Origin: Xanthobacteraceae bacterium
Lineage (GTDB): Bacteria > Pseudomonadota > Alphaproteobacteria > Rhizobiales > Xanthobacteraceae
Assembly: GCA_030037105.1 (NCBI GenBank)
Contig: JASHRY010000309.1
Span: forward strand, 1-14,034
Direction: 5' to 3'
DNA: 14,034 nucleotides
A program made the position numbers and the translations under genes. Positions 1-7,827 of the stretch are shown piece by piece (position 1 is the stretch's first letter; every line of letters begins with the position of its first letter). Under the pieces are notes generated by a model. The model did not search any database. It was not told the DNA's origin and saw only the letters and a program-made list of their open reading frames with translations.

Positions 1-1114
1 CGGCGACGCCGCGCTCGCGCGCCGCCATTTCCAGCCGACCGAGCGCCTGGTCGATCTCGACCGGCGTCGGAACCGAATCGAGGACTATATCGGCTTGGGC
101 GAAAGGCAGATTATTGGCGCCGGCGATGCGCCCGGCGACGCTTCGCGGATTGGAGTCGTCATCGACGAAAATGAGTCCGCGCCTGGCGGTTTCGCGCAGC
201 ACCGGGGCGAACGATTGTTCGGACGAGGTGAAGCGCGCGCCCATTTCGGCGGTCAAGCCGACATAGCCCTGGAACCGGCTCATCAGCGCGTGCAGGCGCT
301 CGAGGTTCTGTTGCGGCGTGAACGAGGTCAGGAGCGTCTGCGGGCCCGGATCCTTGTCGGGATAATCGAACGGTTCCATCGGCACCTGCAGCAGGATCTC
401 GTGGCCTGCCGCGCGCGCCCGCGCGGCGAGGTGGTCGATATCGGCACCGTAGGGCAGCAAAGCGAGGGTCACTGGACCGGGCAGCGTGGCGATGGCCTCG
501 GCGGTCGCGTTCGCGCTCACCCCGAGACCGGCGACAATCAGCGCGATGCGAGGCGCGTCAGGCTTGCCGGGGAGCGGCGTCACCGGCTGCGCAAAAGCCT
601 CTGCCGGCCGCACGCCGTCGGCGGCAATTTTCGGAATGGGCCCCTGCGGCGTCATCTCGACGAATTTCTGATCGATGGGTGCGGACTCGGGCACGCCGCC
701 GGCACGGGTCGCCGGAGCCGGGATCGGCACCTCCTCGCGCGCCCCGGTCTTGCCGTTGATGATGGTGACCGTTTTGGCATTGCCCGATGCGCCCTGAATT
801 GGGGGGCCCTGAGCCGGTGGCGGCGAAACCGACGCCGGCCCGTCGTAACGGGGGGCGCTTTGCGAGTCGACCGCCGCGTGCAGAGCGCCGGCCGCGCCGG
901 GCTTCTTCATGGCCGCCAGGGGGTGAAGATTGACTGGTACGGCGACCATTGGCTCGCCGCCGAATTGATTATCGCCCACGATCGCCCCCAGCACGAACAC
1001 CACAAGAAAGAGCGCAAGCGCTCCGGCGATCACGTGTTGCAGACCAAACGGAAGTCTCCGCCGACGCTTCGACGGCTGCTGGCCGAGCGGCGCGCTCAAA
1101 TCATCGGCTGTCAT
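1..1114 (-). CDS. Divergent polysaccharide deacetylase family protein (YibQ/DUF610 type), C-terminus off the left edge
   Basis: 371 codons are visible, starting at ATG 1114 with GAGGA about 8 bases upstream; the reading frame runs off the window. The product has a basic N-terminus (KRRRR, residues 16-20), one membrane segment at about 28-47, a Pro/Ala-rich linker to about 185, then a domain starting at RIALIVAGLG (189-198). HEILLQVPMEP (238-248), MGARFT (291-296) and VDDDSNP (317-323) match the divergent polysaccharide deacetylase family (Pfam Polysacc_deac_2). It is probably anchored in the inner membrane with the domain in the periplasm. Family members commonly have DD in the first motif and a His in NHMGS; here these positions read AG (195-196) and TAEMG, so deacetylase activity is doubtful. 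It lies downstream of envC-ctpA but behind a terminator. The family assignment is secure; the substrate is unknown. Confidence 0.88.
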   Translation of the reverse strand, partial: MTADDLSAPLGQQPSKRRRRLPFGLQHVIAGALALFLVVFVLGAIVGDNQFGGEPMVAVPVNLHPLAAMKKPGAAGALHAAVDSQSAPRYDGPASVSPPPAQGPPIQGASGNAKTVTIINGKTGAREEVPIPAPATRAGGVPESAPIDQKFVEMTPQGPIPKIAADGVRPAEAFAQPVTPLPGKPDAPRIALIVAGLGVSANATAEAIATLPGPVTLALLPYGADIDHLAARARAAGHEILLQVPMEPFDYPDKDPGPQTLLTSFTPQQNLERLHALMSRFQGYVGLTAEMGARFTSSEQSFAPVLRETARRGLIFVDDDSNPRSVAGRIAGANNLPFAQADIVLDSVPTPVEIDQALGRLEMAARERGVA

Positions 1115-1277
1115 ATGCCAATTCCTCGCGCCGATCCGCGGCGGATAACGTCCTGGCGAATCATTATTCAAAGTCTATCACGAGAGGCGGGAAGGAGCCG
1201 GGCCCGCCTTAAAGGAAGACCCCGGGGCGGCGCGCGTCATGCACGCGCAATGCCCCACCCGCCGACGCCGGGAAATG

Positions 1278-1306
1278 GTCAAAATTCGGGCGGCTCATCG
1301 CCGCCC
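1278..1306 (-). terminator. Intrinsic terminator after ctpA
   Basis: Read on the minus strand, a perfect 7-bp stem GGGCGGC/GCCGCCC (1300-1306 with 1288-1294, 5-base loop) is followed by GAATTTTGA. It lies 58 bases after the ctpA stop and ahead of the deacetylase gene, so it probably ends the envC-ctpA transcript. The T run is short, so termination may be partial. Confidence 0.55.
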
Positions 1307-1317
1307 CGCGTCCTCTG

Positions 1318-1346
1318 CCATCCCTTCCTCGCGCGCAGGGGAGGGA
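1318..1346. repeat. GC-rich imperfect palindrome sharing a core with 11346-11369
   Basis: The core TCCTCGCGCGC is flanked by CCCT on the left and GGGGAGGG on the right, giving an imperfect hairpin. The same 11-base core, with pyrimidine-left and purine-right arms, recurs at 11346-11369. Both copies lie between genes, just after a stop codon on the minus strand. It is probably a short dispersed palindromic element. Confidence 0.4.
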
Positions 1347-1363
1347 TTAGGGAGGCAAGCGGT

Positions 1364-2698
1364 TCAGTTGGGGACTGCGGCCTTCGGATTCGGCGGGAAC
1401 GCCGCATCGGTCGTAGCGCCGCGGAGAAGGTCAACCGCTTCCTTGAGCGCGCGGTCGTCCTTTTCGTCCGGCGGCACATAGGACTGCGAACCGGACTCCT
1501 CGGTACCTTCAGCCTTGAGGTGACCGGGCAGCGATGCCTCGCCCTTGGTGTCGGTCCGCGATTTCAGGTCTTCCGGCACTTCCTGCAGCACCTTGATATC
1601 CGGCGTGATGCCCTTGGCCTGGATGGAGCGGCCCGACGGCGTGTAGTAGCGCGCCGTGGTCAGCCGCAGCGCTCCGTTGCCGGCGCCGAGCGGAATGATG
1701 GTCTGCACCGAGCCCTTGCCGAACGAGCGCGTGCCCACCAGTGTCGCACGCTTATGGTCCTGTAACGCGCCGGCGACGATTTCCGATGCCGAGGCCGAAC
1801 CGCCGTTGATCAAAACGATCAGCGGCTTGCCCTTGGTCAGGTCGCCCGGCCGGGCGTTGAAGCGCTGGGTTTCCTCGGCATTGCGGCCGCGTGTGGAAAC
1901 GATCTCGCCCTTGTCGAGGAAGGCGTCCGCCACCGCGACCGCCTGATCGAGCAGGCCGCCTGGATTGTTGCGCAGATCGATCACGAAGCCTTTGATCTTG
2001 TCGGCGCCGAGCTGATTGTTAAGATCGCTGATTGCCTTCTTCAGGCCGTCGGTCGTCTGCTCGTTGAACTGTGTGATGCGGATATAGCCGACGTCGTCGC
2101 CTTCGGGGTGCGCGCGCACCGATTTCACATGGATCACGTCGCGCACGATCGTCACCTCGATCGGCTTGTCGACCCCTTTGCGCACGATGGTGAGCTTGAT
2201 CTTGGTATTCACCGGGCCGCGCATCTTCTCGACCGCTTGGTTGAGCGTGAGGCCCTGCACCTGCTCGTCGTCGAGCTTGGTGATGATATCGTTGGCCCTG
2301 ATGCCGGCCTTGGCGGCGGGCGTATCGTCGATCGGCGCGACGACCTTGATCAGGCCGTCCTCCATGGTGACCTCGATGCCGAGACCGCCGAATTCGCCGC
2401 GGGTCTGCACCTGCATGTCGCGGAAGCTCTTTGGATCCATGTAGCTCGAATGCGGATCGAGCCCGGCCAGCATGCCGTTGATCGCCGATTGCACGAGCTT
2501 GCCGTCGTCCGGCTTCTCGACGTAGTCGGCGCGCACGCGCTCGAACACATCGCCGAACAGATTGAGCTCCCGGTAAGTGTCCGAGGCCGCCGCTTTCGCG
2601 CTCGATCCGAGGTATACGGTGCGTGGCTGCGTCGCCAACAGCGTGAGCCCGACACCTGCCAGCACACCGAGGAAAATGAGGGAAGTCTTGCGCATCAT
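1364..2698 (-). CDS. ctpA: S41 family carboxy-terminal processing protease CtpA
   Basis: 444 aa. The start at ATG 2698 was chosen because it overlaps the envC stop by four bases (ATGA) and follows AAAAGG; a reading from 2734 would add 12 basic residues unlike a signal peptide. An N-terminal hydrophobic segment (about 7-23) is a signal or anchor. A PDZ domain spans about 105-190 (GGLGIEV, AGIRANDII). The S41 protease core has FVIDLRNNPGGLL near 238-250, GGSASASEIVAGAL with the likely nucleophile Ser303, and SFGKGSVQ with the likely base Lys328; their 25-residue spacing equals that in E. coli Prc. The C-terminal tail is charged and variable. As a periplasmic protease with a Ser/Lys dyad it is expected to trim envelope proteins, possibly including cell-wall hydrolases or their regulators. 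Coupling to envC supports a cell-envelope role. Confidence 0.95.
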   Translation of the reverse strand: MMRKTSLIFLGVLAGVGLTLLATQPRTVYLGSSAKAAASDTYRELNLFGDVFERVRADYVEKPDDGKLVQSAINGMLAGLDPHSSYMDPKSFRDMQVQTRGEFGGLGIEVTMEDGLIKVVAPIDDTPAAKAGIRANDIITKLDDEQVQGLTLNQAVEKMRGPVNTKIKLTIVRKGVDKPIEVTIVRDVIHVKSVRAHPEGDDVGYIRITQFNEQTTDGLKKAISDLNNQLGADKIKGFVIDLRNNPGGLLDQAVAVADAFLDKGEIVSTRGRNAEETQRFNARPGDLTKGKPLIVLINGGSASASEIVAGALQDHKRATLVGTRSFGKGSVQTIIPLGAGNGALRLTTARYYTPSGRSIQAKGITPDIKVLQEVPEDLKSRTDTKGEASLPGHLKAEGTEESGSQSYVPPDEKDDRALKEAVDLLRGATTDAAFPPNPKAAVPN

Positions 2699-4092
2699 CC
2701 GCGAACCTTTTCGCCTTCGTTTGTCGCCCACCATGGGCTGGGATCGATGGGGGTACCGTCCTTACGGAACTCCACATAGAGTACAGGTCGCTTGGACCCG
2801 GTCGCCGCGGCCGCGAACGCCTGCGATCCGCCGCCCATCACCGCTACTGGTTCACCGGTCAACACGAACTGGCCGAGATCGACGGAGATTCGCGCCATCA
2901 CCGCTAACAAGACATGATACCCGCCGCCGGCATTCAGGATCAAGAGTTGCCCATAACTGCGAAACGGTCCGGCGTAAACCACCCAACCGTCGCACGGCGA
3001 CGTGATCTGCGCGCCGGGGCGACTGGCAATGGAGATGCCCTTCTGCGTCCCGCCGAGGCCGTCGGAGTCGCCGAACCCCCGGATTCTCACGCCGTTTACC
3101 GGTAAGCGCAGGCGCCCGCGCGTTGCGGCGAAGGCGACCGCCGGGGCGAGGCGACCCGGATCGTTGGCCGCGGCGATGTCGGGCCGTCCTTCTGCCGCCG
3201 CAAGGGCAGCGATGTGAGCCGCGCGGTTGGCGCTACTGAGATTCGCCTCGAGCTTGGCAATGAGGTCCGTGAGGCTGCCGACTTGGCGCGCCAGATCGGC
3301 GGCGCGCTGCCGCTCGGCGTCGAGCGCCTGTTCGGCGGCGGCCTGTTTCTTCTGCCGCTCGTCGATGAGCAGATTCATGCGCAACTGTTCCCGCCCGAGC
3401 AGGTCGAGATCGCGCGCGAGGCGTTCGCGTTCGCCGACGATATCCTTGCGCACCCGCAACAGATCGGCGAGCTCGCCGGCGATCGCCTCGGCCTGTGCCC
3501 GCATTTCCGGGACGAGGGCGCCGAGGGTAATGGCGGTGCGCACCGCCCGCAGCGCATCTTCCGGCTGCACGATCAACGCCGGGGGCGGCCGCCGTCCGAT
3601 CCGCTGCAGGGCGGCGAGGACCTCGACGATGGCGCCACGGCGCTCGTCGAGCGATTTCCGAAACAGTTGTTCCTGGTCGTCGAGCGGCTTGAGCCGAGCC
3701 TCGGTCGTCTCGATGCTCGCCTCGACGTCGCGCACGCGCGCCGCGGTGTCGATGAGCTGTCGGTTGAGCGCGCGGCGATCGTCGCCGATCGCGTCGATCT
3801 CACGCTTGAGCTTGGCTTCGTTTTCCGCGGCCTCGCGCTCCTTGGCGCGCGCGGCGTCGAGTTCCTGGGCGTGCTGTTTGATCTCATCCGCACCGGGGGC
3901 GGCGCCCGATGCCGGCGGTGCCACGGATGCAGGGGCGGGCGACGGAACTTGGGCGGCCGGTGCTTGCGCCGCAGCGTCGCTCGGCGGGGTTTGCGCGAAC
4001 GCGGCCAACTCGGCGCCAAGCGGCAGCACGAGCGCCAACACCAAGCCGAGCACGAAGTGCGGATCGGTTTGGCTCGACTGGCGGAGAATCAT
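2695..4092 (-). CDS. envC: Murein hydrolase activator EnvC-like protein (degenerate LytM/M23 domain)
   Basis: 465 aa from ATG 4092. A TTG at 4113 in the same frame is possible, but the ATG gives a more typical signal peptide (n-region of 12 residues, cleavage near AAFA, residue 33). Neither start has a strong ribosome binding site. After a Pro/Ala-rich linker, about 70-290 is charged, heptad-rich coiled coil, and about 330-455 is a LytM/M23 fold (KGISIAS at 351-357, SPCDGWVVYAG, YVEFRKDG near 439-446). Active M23 enzymes carry GxDI and HxH zinc ligands; here these are GISI and YVE, as expected for EnvC, which activates amidases instead of cutting peptidoglycan. It is thus a predicted periplasmic division factor. 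It overlaps ctpA by four bases, so the two are probably translated together. Confidence 0.9.
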   Translation of the reverse strand: MILRQSSQTDPHFVLGLVLALVLPLGAELAAFAQTPPSDAAAQAPAAQVPSPAPASVAPPASGAAPGADEIKQHAQELDAARAKEREAAENEAKLKREIDAIGDDRRALNRQLIDTAARVRDVEASIETTEARLKPLDDQEQLFRKSLDERRGAIVEVLAALQRIGRRPPPALIVQPEDALRAVRTAITLGALVPEMRAQAEAIAGELADLLRVRKDIVGERERLARDLDLLGREQLRMNLLIDERQKKQAAAEQALDAERQRAADLARQVGSLTDLIAKLEANLSSANRAAHIAALAAAEGRPDIAAANDPGRLAPAVAFAATRGRLRLPVNGVRIRGFGDSDGLGGTQKGISIASRPGAQITSPCDGWVVYAGPFRSYGQLLILNAGGGYHVLLAVMARISVDLGQFVLTGEPVAVMGGGSQAFAAAATGSKRPVLYVEFRKDGTPIDPSPWWATNEGEKVRG

Positions 4093-4222
4093 CGTGCGCA
4101 AGGGTAGACGCAAGCCTCAGCAAGACAAGACCAAGCCACCATTGTGAGACCGGATTGAGACGTGCCCCGGCTCCCGTCGTCACAAATCGGTGAAGCAAGA
4201 TTAAGAAGAATTAAGGGCGCCC

Positions 4223-4705
4223 TCAGCCGTGGTGATACGGATGGCCGGCGAGAATGGTTCCGGCGCGATAGAGTTGTTCGAGCAGCATGACGCGGGCGAG
4301 TTGATGCGGCCAGGTCGCCGCGCCGAAGGCGAGCCTGAGCTTGGCGCGCTCGCAAAGACTGGGCGCGAGGCCGTCGGCGCCGCCAATGACGAAGCAAACC
4401 GCCGGGCGATCTTCGGCGCGCCACTCGCGCAGGAGCGTCGCCATCGCCGTGCTGTCGAGATTCTCGCCACGCTCATCGAGAATGACGACAATCGCTTGTG
4501 CCGGAATGACATTGGCGAGCGCGATCGATTCTTCGATGCGGCGCCGGTCGGCGTCGCGGGCGCGACTTTCGCGAATTTCGATGATCTCGACGTCGCGCAG
4601 GCCGAGCGGCCGTCCGGCCGCGGCGGCGCGCTTGCGGTACCAGGCGGCGAGTTCGCGCTCCGGCCCCTGTTTCAGGCGTCCGACGGCGGCGACGAGAAGG
4701 CGCAT
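4223..4705 (-). CDS. rlmH: 23S rRNA (pseudouridine1915-N3)-methyltransferase RlmH
   Basis: 160 aa from ATG 4705, matching the usual 155-160 aa of the family. An ATG at 4777 in frame would add 24 residues encoded by a palindromic repeat, so I reject it. The protein begins MRLLVAAVGRLK and shows the SPOUT fold signatures VVILDERG (73-80), FVIGGADGL (105-113) and the C-terminal knot region WPHQLARVMLLEQLYRA (132-148), ending HPYHHG. It methylates pseudouridine 1915 in helix 69 of 23S rRNA using S-adenosylmethionine, acting on assembled 70S ribosomes. It lies downstream of rsfS, another ribosome-acting protein. No good Shine-Dalgarno sequence precedes the start, and the upstream bases belong to the repeat at 4711-4801. 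Confidence 0.95.
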   Translation of the reverse strand: MRLLVAAVGRLKQGPERELAAWYRKRAAAAGRPLGLRDVEIIEIRESRARDADRRRIEESIALANVIPAQAIVVILDERGENLDSTAMATLLREWRAEDRPAVCFVIGGADGLAPSLCERAKLRLAFGAATWPHQLARVMLLEQLYRAGTILAGHPYHHG

Positions 4706-4710
4706 GCGAA

Positions 4711-4801
4711 CATGATCCGGAAAAGTGGGAACCGGTTTCCCGGAAAAATCATGCTCCACCAAGAAGCTGGAGCGCAATCCGATTCAACGTGATCGGGTTG
4801 C
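4711..4801. repeat. Rhizobiales-type short palindromic repeat between rsfS and rlmH
   Basis: Two adjoining dyads fill the gap. The first is bounded by CATGAT (4711-4716) and ATCATG (4748-4753) and centred on GGGAACCGGTTTCCC (4727-4741). The second is a hairpin with arms CAATCCGAT (4775-4783) and ATCGGGTTG (4792-4800), one G-T wobble and loop TCAACGTG. Motifs such as GGAAAAGTGGGAACCGGTTT and GATTCAACGTGATCGG are ones I recall as dispersed in Bradyrhizobium-like genomes, often between genes. The element supplies the sequence just upstream of the rlmH start. Confidence 0.75.
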
Positions 4802-4804
4802 GAC

Positions 4805-5152
4805 CTAGCCCGCGCGCTGCGCCGGCCGGCTCGCCGACCACATCTTCTCGAGATTGTAGAAGGCGCGCACTTCCGGGCGGAAGACGTGGACGATCACATC
4901 GCCCGCGTCGATCAGCACCCAATCGCAATGTGGAACGCCTTCGATACGGGCGGTAACACCGGCCCGGTGCAGGTCTTCGACGACGCGGTCGGCGACCGAG
5001 CCGACATGACGTTGCGACCGGCCGGAGGATACGACCATGTAATCGCCGATCGAAGATTTGTCCCGCAAGTCGATGGCGAGGGTGTCCTCCGCCTTCATGT
5101 CGTCGAGGCGGGCGAGGACCAGACGAAGAATCTCCTCGGCGTCAAGACGCAT
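4805..5152 (-). CDS. rsfS: Ribosome silencing factor RsfS
   Basis: 115 aa from ATG 5152, close to the family's usual length. It has the RsfS/Iojap (DUF143) domain throughout: LDDMKAEDTLAIDLRDKS near 16-33, YMVVSSGRSQRHV (38-50) and the C-terminal DWVLIDAGDVIVHVF followed by RPEVRAFYNLEKMW. RsfS binds ribosomal protein uL14 on the 50S subunit and blocks subunit joining during nutrient limitation. It sits between nadD and rlmH, the order usual in Alphaproteobacteria. The upstream 140 bases contain a 6-bp hairpin (5238-5258) but no clear promoter, and the ribosome binding site is weak. In some genomes the reading starts further upstream; no alternative ATG is nearby here. Confidence 0.95.
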   Translation of the reverse strand: MRLDAEEILRLVLARLDDMKAEDTLAIDLRDKSSIGDYMVVSSGRSQRHVGSVADRVVEDLHRAGVTARIEGVPHCDWVLIDAGDVIVHVFRPEVRAFYNLEKMWSASRPAQRAG

Positions 5153-5292
5153 TCTGGAGACCGATTCGGACGCGCGACGTTCGGACCGAAAGATTGCGGC
5201 TGTGGACAGGGGCCCTTATCCTTTCGCTCCTTCAAATCTCCGGCCATCGAGTCCGGAGCGGACACTAAGATAGGCACGCGCGGTTAACACTT

Positions 5293-5988
5293 TCAACCAC
5301 CTTGCAAGGCGCGTGCTGCGCGCAAGGCCGTCGAGGACAGCGGCGACTTCAGCCCATGCAGGTAAATCCAAGCCGGCGGCGTTCGTTCCGACAGCGTCTT
5401 CGCCGCCGCTTCGGGAATGCGGGAACGCGCCAGCGCCTGGCCGGCGACACTCGCCCTCGCGTAGAGACTCGGCCCGAGTCGGTCGACGACCGCGATCGGC
5501 ACGAGCGCCGCGATGTCGCGCCAGCGCTGCCAACGATGGAAACTGCGCAGATTGTCGGCACCCATGATCCAGATGAAGCGCACGCGCGGGCAGCGCCGGA
5601 CGAGGTAGGCGATAATCTCATAGGTGTAGCTCGTGCCCATTTTGGCTTCGAGATCGCTGACATCGATGCGCGGATGCCGCGCGAGGGCCTTTGCGGCCGC
5701 GACACGCTCGGCAAGCGGCGCGAGGCCGTGCGTGTCTTTGAGCGGATTGCCGGGCGTGACGAGCCACCACACGCGATCGAGTTGAAGTCGCTTCATCGCC
5801 AGAAGGCAGGCGGCGCGGTGCGCCGCATGGACCGGATCGAACGTGCCGCCAAACAACCCGATGCGCAGATTGGGCGCATGCGGCGGGAGGACAATGCGGG
5901 CGTTGCTGCCTGCTTCCCGCATTCCCCCACTTGCGGGAAAGAGAGGCGAAGGAGCAGCCGCATGCGCAGGGGGCAACTCGCGGTTCAT
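5293..5988 (-). CDS. nadD: Nicotinate-nucleotide adenylyltransferase NadD
   Basis: 231 aa from ATG 5988. The enzyme adenylates nicotinate mononucleotide with ATP to deamido-NAD, a late step of NAD synthesis. RIGLFGGTFDPVHAAH (42-57) is the nucleotidyltransferase HxxH motif, and SPLSSTALR near the C-terminus is the matching ISSTxxR motif. The start is uncertain. The first 40 residues are longer than in typical NadD and include SPLFPASGG, encoded by a palindrome at 5914-5939. A second ATG at 5922 would give 209 aa, but its GGGGGA lies directly against the codon. A strong GGGGGAGG sits 16 bases before ATG 5988 and only 7 bases before an in-frame CTG at 5997, so a rare CTG start is also possible. 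Identity is secure. Confidence 0.93.
   Translation of the reverse strand: MNRELPPAHAAAPSPLFPASGGMREAGSNARIVLPPHAPNLRIGLFGGTFDPVHAAHRAACLLAMKRLQLDRVWWLVTPGNPLKDTHGLAPLAERVAAAKALARHPRIDVSDLEAKMGTSYTYEIIAYLVRRCPRVRFIWIMGADNLRSFHRWQRWRDIAALVPIAVVDRLGPSLYARASVAGQALARSRIPEAAAKTLSERTPPAWIYLHGLKSPLSSTALRAARALQGG
5914..5939. repeat. Palindrome inside the 5' end of nadD
   Basis: Perfect 8-bp arms TTCCCGCA (5914-5921) and TGCGGGAA (5932-5939) surround a 10-base loop containing the second possible nadD ATG (5922-5920). It is followed by AGAGAGGCG, as in short GC-rich palindromes common in this bacterial group. It may be a repeat inserted into the leader or N-terminal coding part of nadD. Confidence 0.45.
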
Positions 5989-6068
5989 GGCCGTCAGAAC
6001 GAGACCTCCCCCCGGGCGCCGTTCACCGCCCCCGCCCGTGACAGGTCGGGTGGCGGCGAGGCGAGCAA

Positions 6069-7361
6069 TTATGGCCGCGTTTGTCCGTTGCCGTGGATGC
6101 GGTATTTGAAAGTGGTGAGCTGCTCGACGCCGACCGGGCCGCGCGCGTGCAGCCTGCCGGTGGCGATGCCGATCTCCGCGCCGAAGCCGAACTCGCCGCC
6201 GTCGGCAAACTGCGTCGAGGCATTGTGCAGCACGATCGCCGAATCCACTTCGCGCAGAAATTTCTCCGCGGCCCGCTTGTCCTCGGTGACGATGGCGTCG
6301 GTATGATGCGAGCCATAGCGCTCGATATGGGCGATCGCCGCATCGACGCCGTCAACCACGCCCACCGTCAAAATAGCGTCGAGATATTCGGTGCCCCAAT
6401 CGTCCTCGTTCGCCGGCTTCACGCGGTCGTCGACCGCCTGAACCGCCGCATCGCCGCGCACTTCGCAGCCGGCATCGATGAGCACGGCGACGAGCGGCTC
6501 GAGCAGCCGCGCCGCGCCCGCGCGATCGACGAGCAAGGTTTCGGCCGCTCCGCACACGCCGGTGCGGCGCATCTTGGCATTGAGCACAATTGCTTTGGCC
6601 ATCGGCAGCCTGGCTTTGCCGTCGACATAGACGTGACAGACGCCTTCGAGATGGGCGAAGACCGGCACGCGCGCCTCCGCCTGCACGCGGGCGACCAGAT
6701 CCTTGCCGCCGCGCGGCACGATCAAGTCGAGTGCGCCGTCGAGTCCGGCGAGCATCATGCCGACGGCGGCACGGTCCCGCGTCGGCACCAGTGCGATCGC
6801 GGCTGCCGGCAGTCCGGCTTCGCTCAGGCCTTCGACCATGGCGGCATGAATCGCGCAAGCCGAGCGGAAGCTTTCGGAGCCGCCGCGCAAAATCACGGCA
6901 TTGCCGGCCTTGAGGCACAGCGCTCCTGCATCCGCCGTGACATTGGGCCGGCTCTCATAGATCACGCCGATGACGCCGAGCGGCACCCGCACGCGCTCGA
7001 TGCGCATCCCGTTGGGCCGCCGCCACGACGCCGTAACAGTGCCGACCGGGTCCTTGAGCTTGCGGATTGCTTCGAGGCCGGTCGCCATGGCCTCGATGCG
7101 CTCGCCGTCAAGCGTCAGCCGGTCGCGGAAGGCGGCGGTGGCGCCGGCCGACTTCGCCCCCGCCACATCCTCCGCATTGGCAGCCAATATCGTTGATCGC
7201 GCCCGGCGGATGGAACCCGCCATGGCGGCGAGCGCGGTATTCTTTTGCGCCGCCGGGGCGAGGGCGAGCGTACGGGCGGCGCGGCGCGCCTCACGACCGA
7301 TCTCGCGCATCGTCGCTTCGAGCTTCTCGGAGTTCTCGATCGCTTTGAGCGGAGCGTTCAT
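6069..7361 (-). CDS. proA: Glutamate-5-semialdehyde dehydrogenase (gamma-glutamyl phosphate reductase) ProA
   Basis: 430 aa from ATG 7361, with AGGTGG about 9 bases upstream. It reduces gamma-glutamyl phosphate to glutamate semialdehyde with NADPH, the second step of proline synthesis. The aldehyde-dehydrogenase fold is clear: [14 protein letters not shown] (132-145), [16 protein letters not shown] (149-164), [13 protein letters not shown] (235-247), and the catalytic Cys270 in [13 protein letters not shown]. The C-terminal [13 protein letters not shown] is typical of ProA. Length agrees with the family (about 420). It lies downstream of proB but 466 bases away, so it may have its own promoter. 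nadD follows after 80 bases. Confidence 0.97.
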   Translation of the reverse strand: MNAPLKAIENSEKLEATMREIGREARRAARTLALAPAAQKNTALAAMAGSIRRARSTILAANAEDVAGAKSAGATAAFRDRLTLDGERIEAMATGLEAIRKLKDPVGTVTASWRRPNGMRIERVRVPLGVIGVIYESRPNVTADAGALCLKAGNAVILRGGSESFRSACAIHAAMVEGLSEAGLPAAAIALVPTRDRAAVGMMLAGLDGALDLIVPRGGKDLVARVQAEARVPVFAHLEGVCHVYVDGKARLPMAKAIVLNAKMRRTGVCGAAETLLVDRAGAARLLEPLVAVLIDAGCEVRGDAAVQAVDDRVKPANEDDWGTEYLDAILTVGVVDGVDAAIAHIERYGSHHTDAIVTEDKRAAEKFLREVDSAIVLHNASTQFADGGEFGFGAEIGIATGRLHARGPVGVEQLTTFKYRIHGNGQTRP

Positions 7362-7827
7362 GGCATTGAACCACCTAGTGTTCAGCCGATTCCTACCATG
7401 TCCGGTGGGGATCGGCGAGGCGGCTCGGCGCCGCCGAACTTGTCCGCGGCCATCCGCGAAACTGCGATGTGGGCGATGAGCCCGGGAAACTAAGGTGCAC
7501 GCAGGCGTTGCGGCGGCGGATCAATCTTCCCCTTGACGCCGACCGGCCGGCATCGGCTGGGCAACCGCGCCTGCCGGCGCAGGGCCAACCCCAGGAAATC
7601 TCGGGGCAAAGGCCGATCCACGCTGCCAGGGCGAAAATTTCGCTTACCGCGCCGGAACTGCGTGACGATCCTGACGTTATCCGGGTAGCGCCGGGCGAAG
7701 CCCCCCAGCCCCTCACCCTCAATCACCCGGCGTAGAACCCCGGTCGCTTACCCGACTGGGGTTCGCCTCTTTTCCGGCCTACACGCATGCGACAGGCCTG
7801 GCCCGGTGACCTTCTCATTGCGCGCAC
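7362..7827. other. 466-base gap between proB and proA, with one strong hairpin
   Basis: No gene is recognised here. A stem-loop at 7735-7764 has 12-bp arms GAACCCCGGTCG and CGACTGGGGTTC with one G-T wobble and loop CTTACC. Neither strand shows a proper T run right after it, so it is not a clear terminator. A weaker GGCCT/AGGCC stem lies at 7776-7798. A minus-strand reading frame from GTG 7726 to 7490 (78 codons) and a plus-strand frame at 7469-7735 overlap each other; neither resembles a known protein. The gap presumably holds the proA leader and perhaps a promoter I cannot define. Confidence 0.5.

Noticed and set aside
95..1765. 556-codon open frame on the plus strand
   Set aside because: It lies antisense to the deacetylase and ctpA, is Arg/Gly/His-rich and low in complexity, and has no family match; a GC-rich shadow.
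3214..4147. Two overlapping plus-strand frames of about 300 codons
   Set aside because: Both are antisense to the envC coiled-coil region; one is Ser/Arg-rich and neither resembles a protein family.
4215..4222. GGGCGCCC followed by T-rich sequence after rlmH as a terminator
   Set aside because: The palindrome is only 8 bases with no loop, so it cannot form a stable hairpin.
4706..4777. Longer N-terminus for RlmH from ATG 4777
   Set aside because: The extra 24 residues come from the palindromic repeat, while MRLLVAAVG at 4705 is the normal family start.
5238..5258. CTCCGG/CCGGAG hairpin between nadD and rsfS as a terminator
   Set aside because: No T run follows on either strand and the flanking genes are normally co-transcribed.
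7490..7726. 78-codon minus-strand frame between proB and proA as a gene
   Set aside because: GTG start without a good ribosome binding site, no recognisable family, and equally long frames on the other strand.
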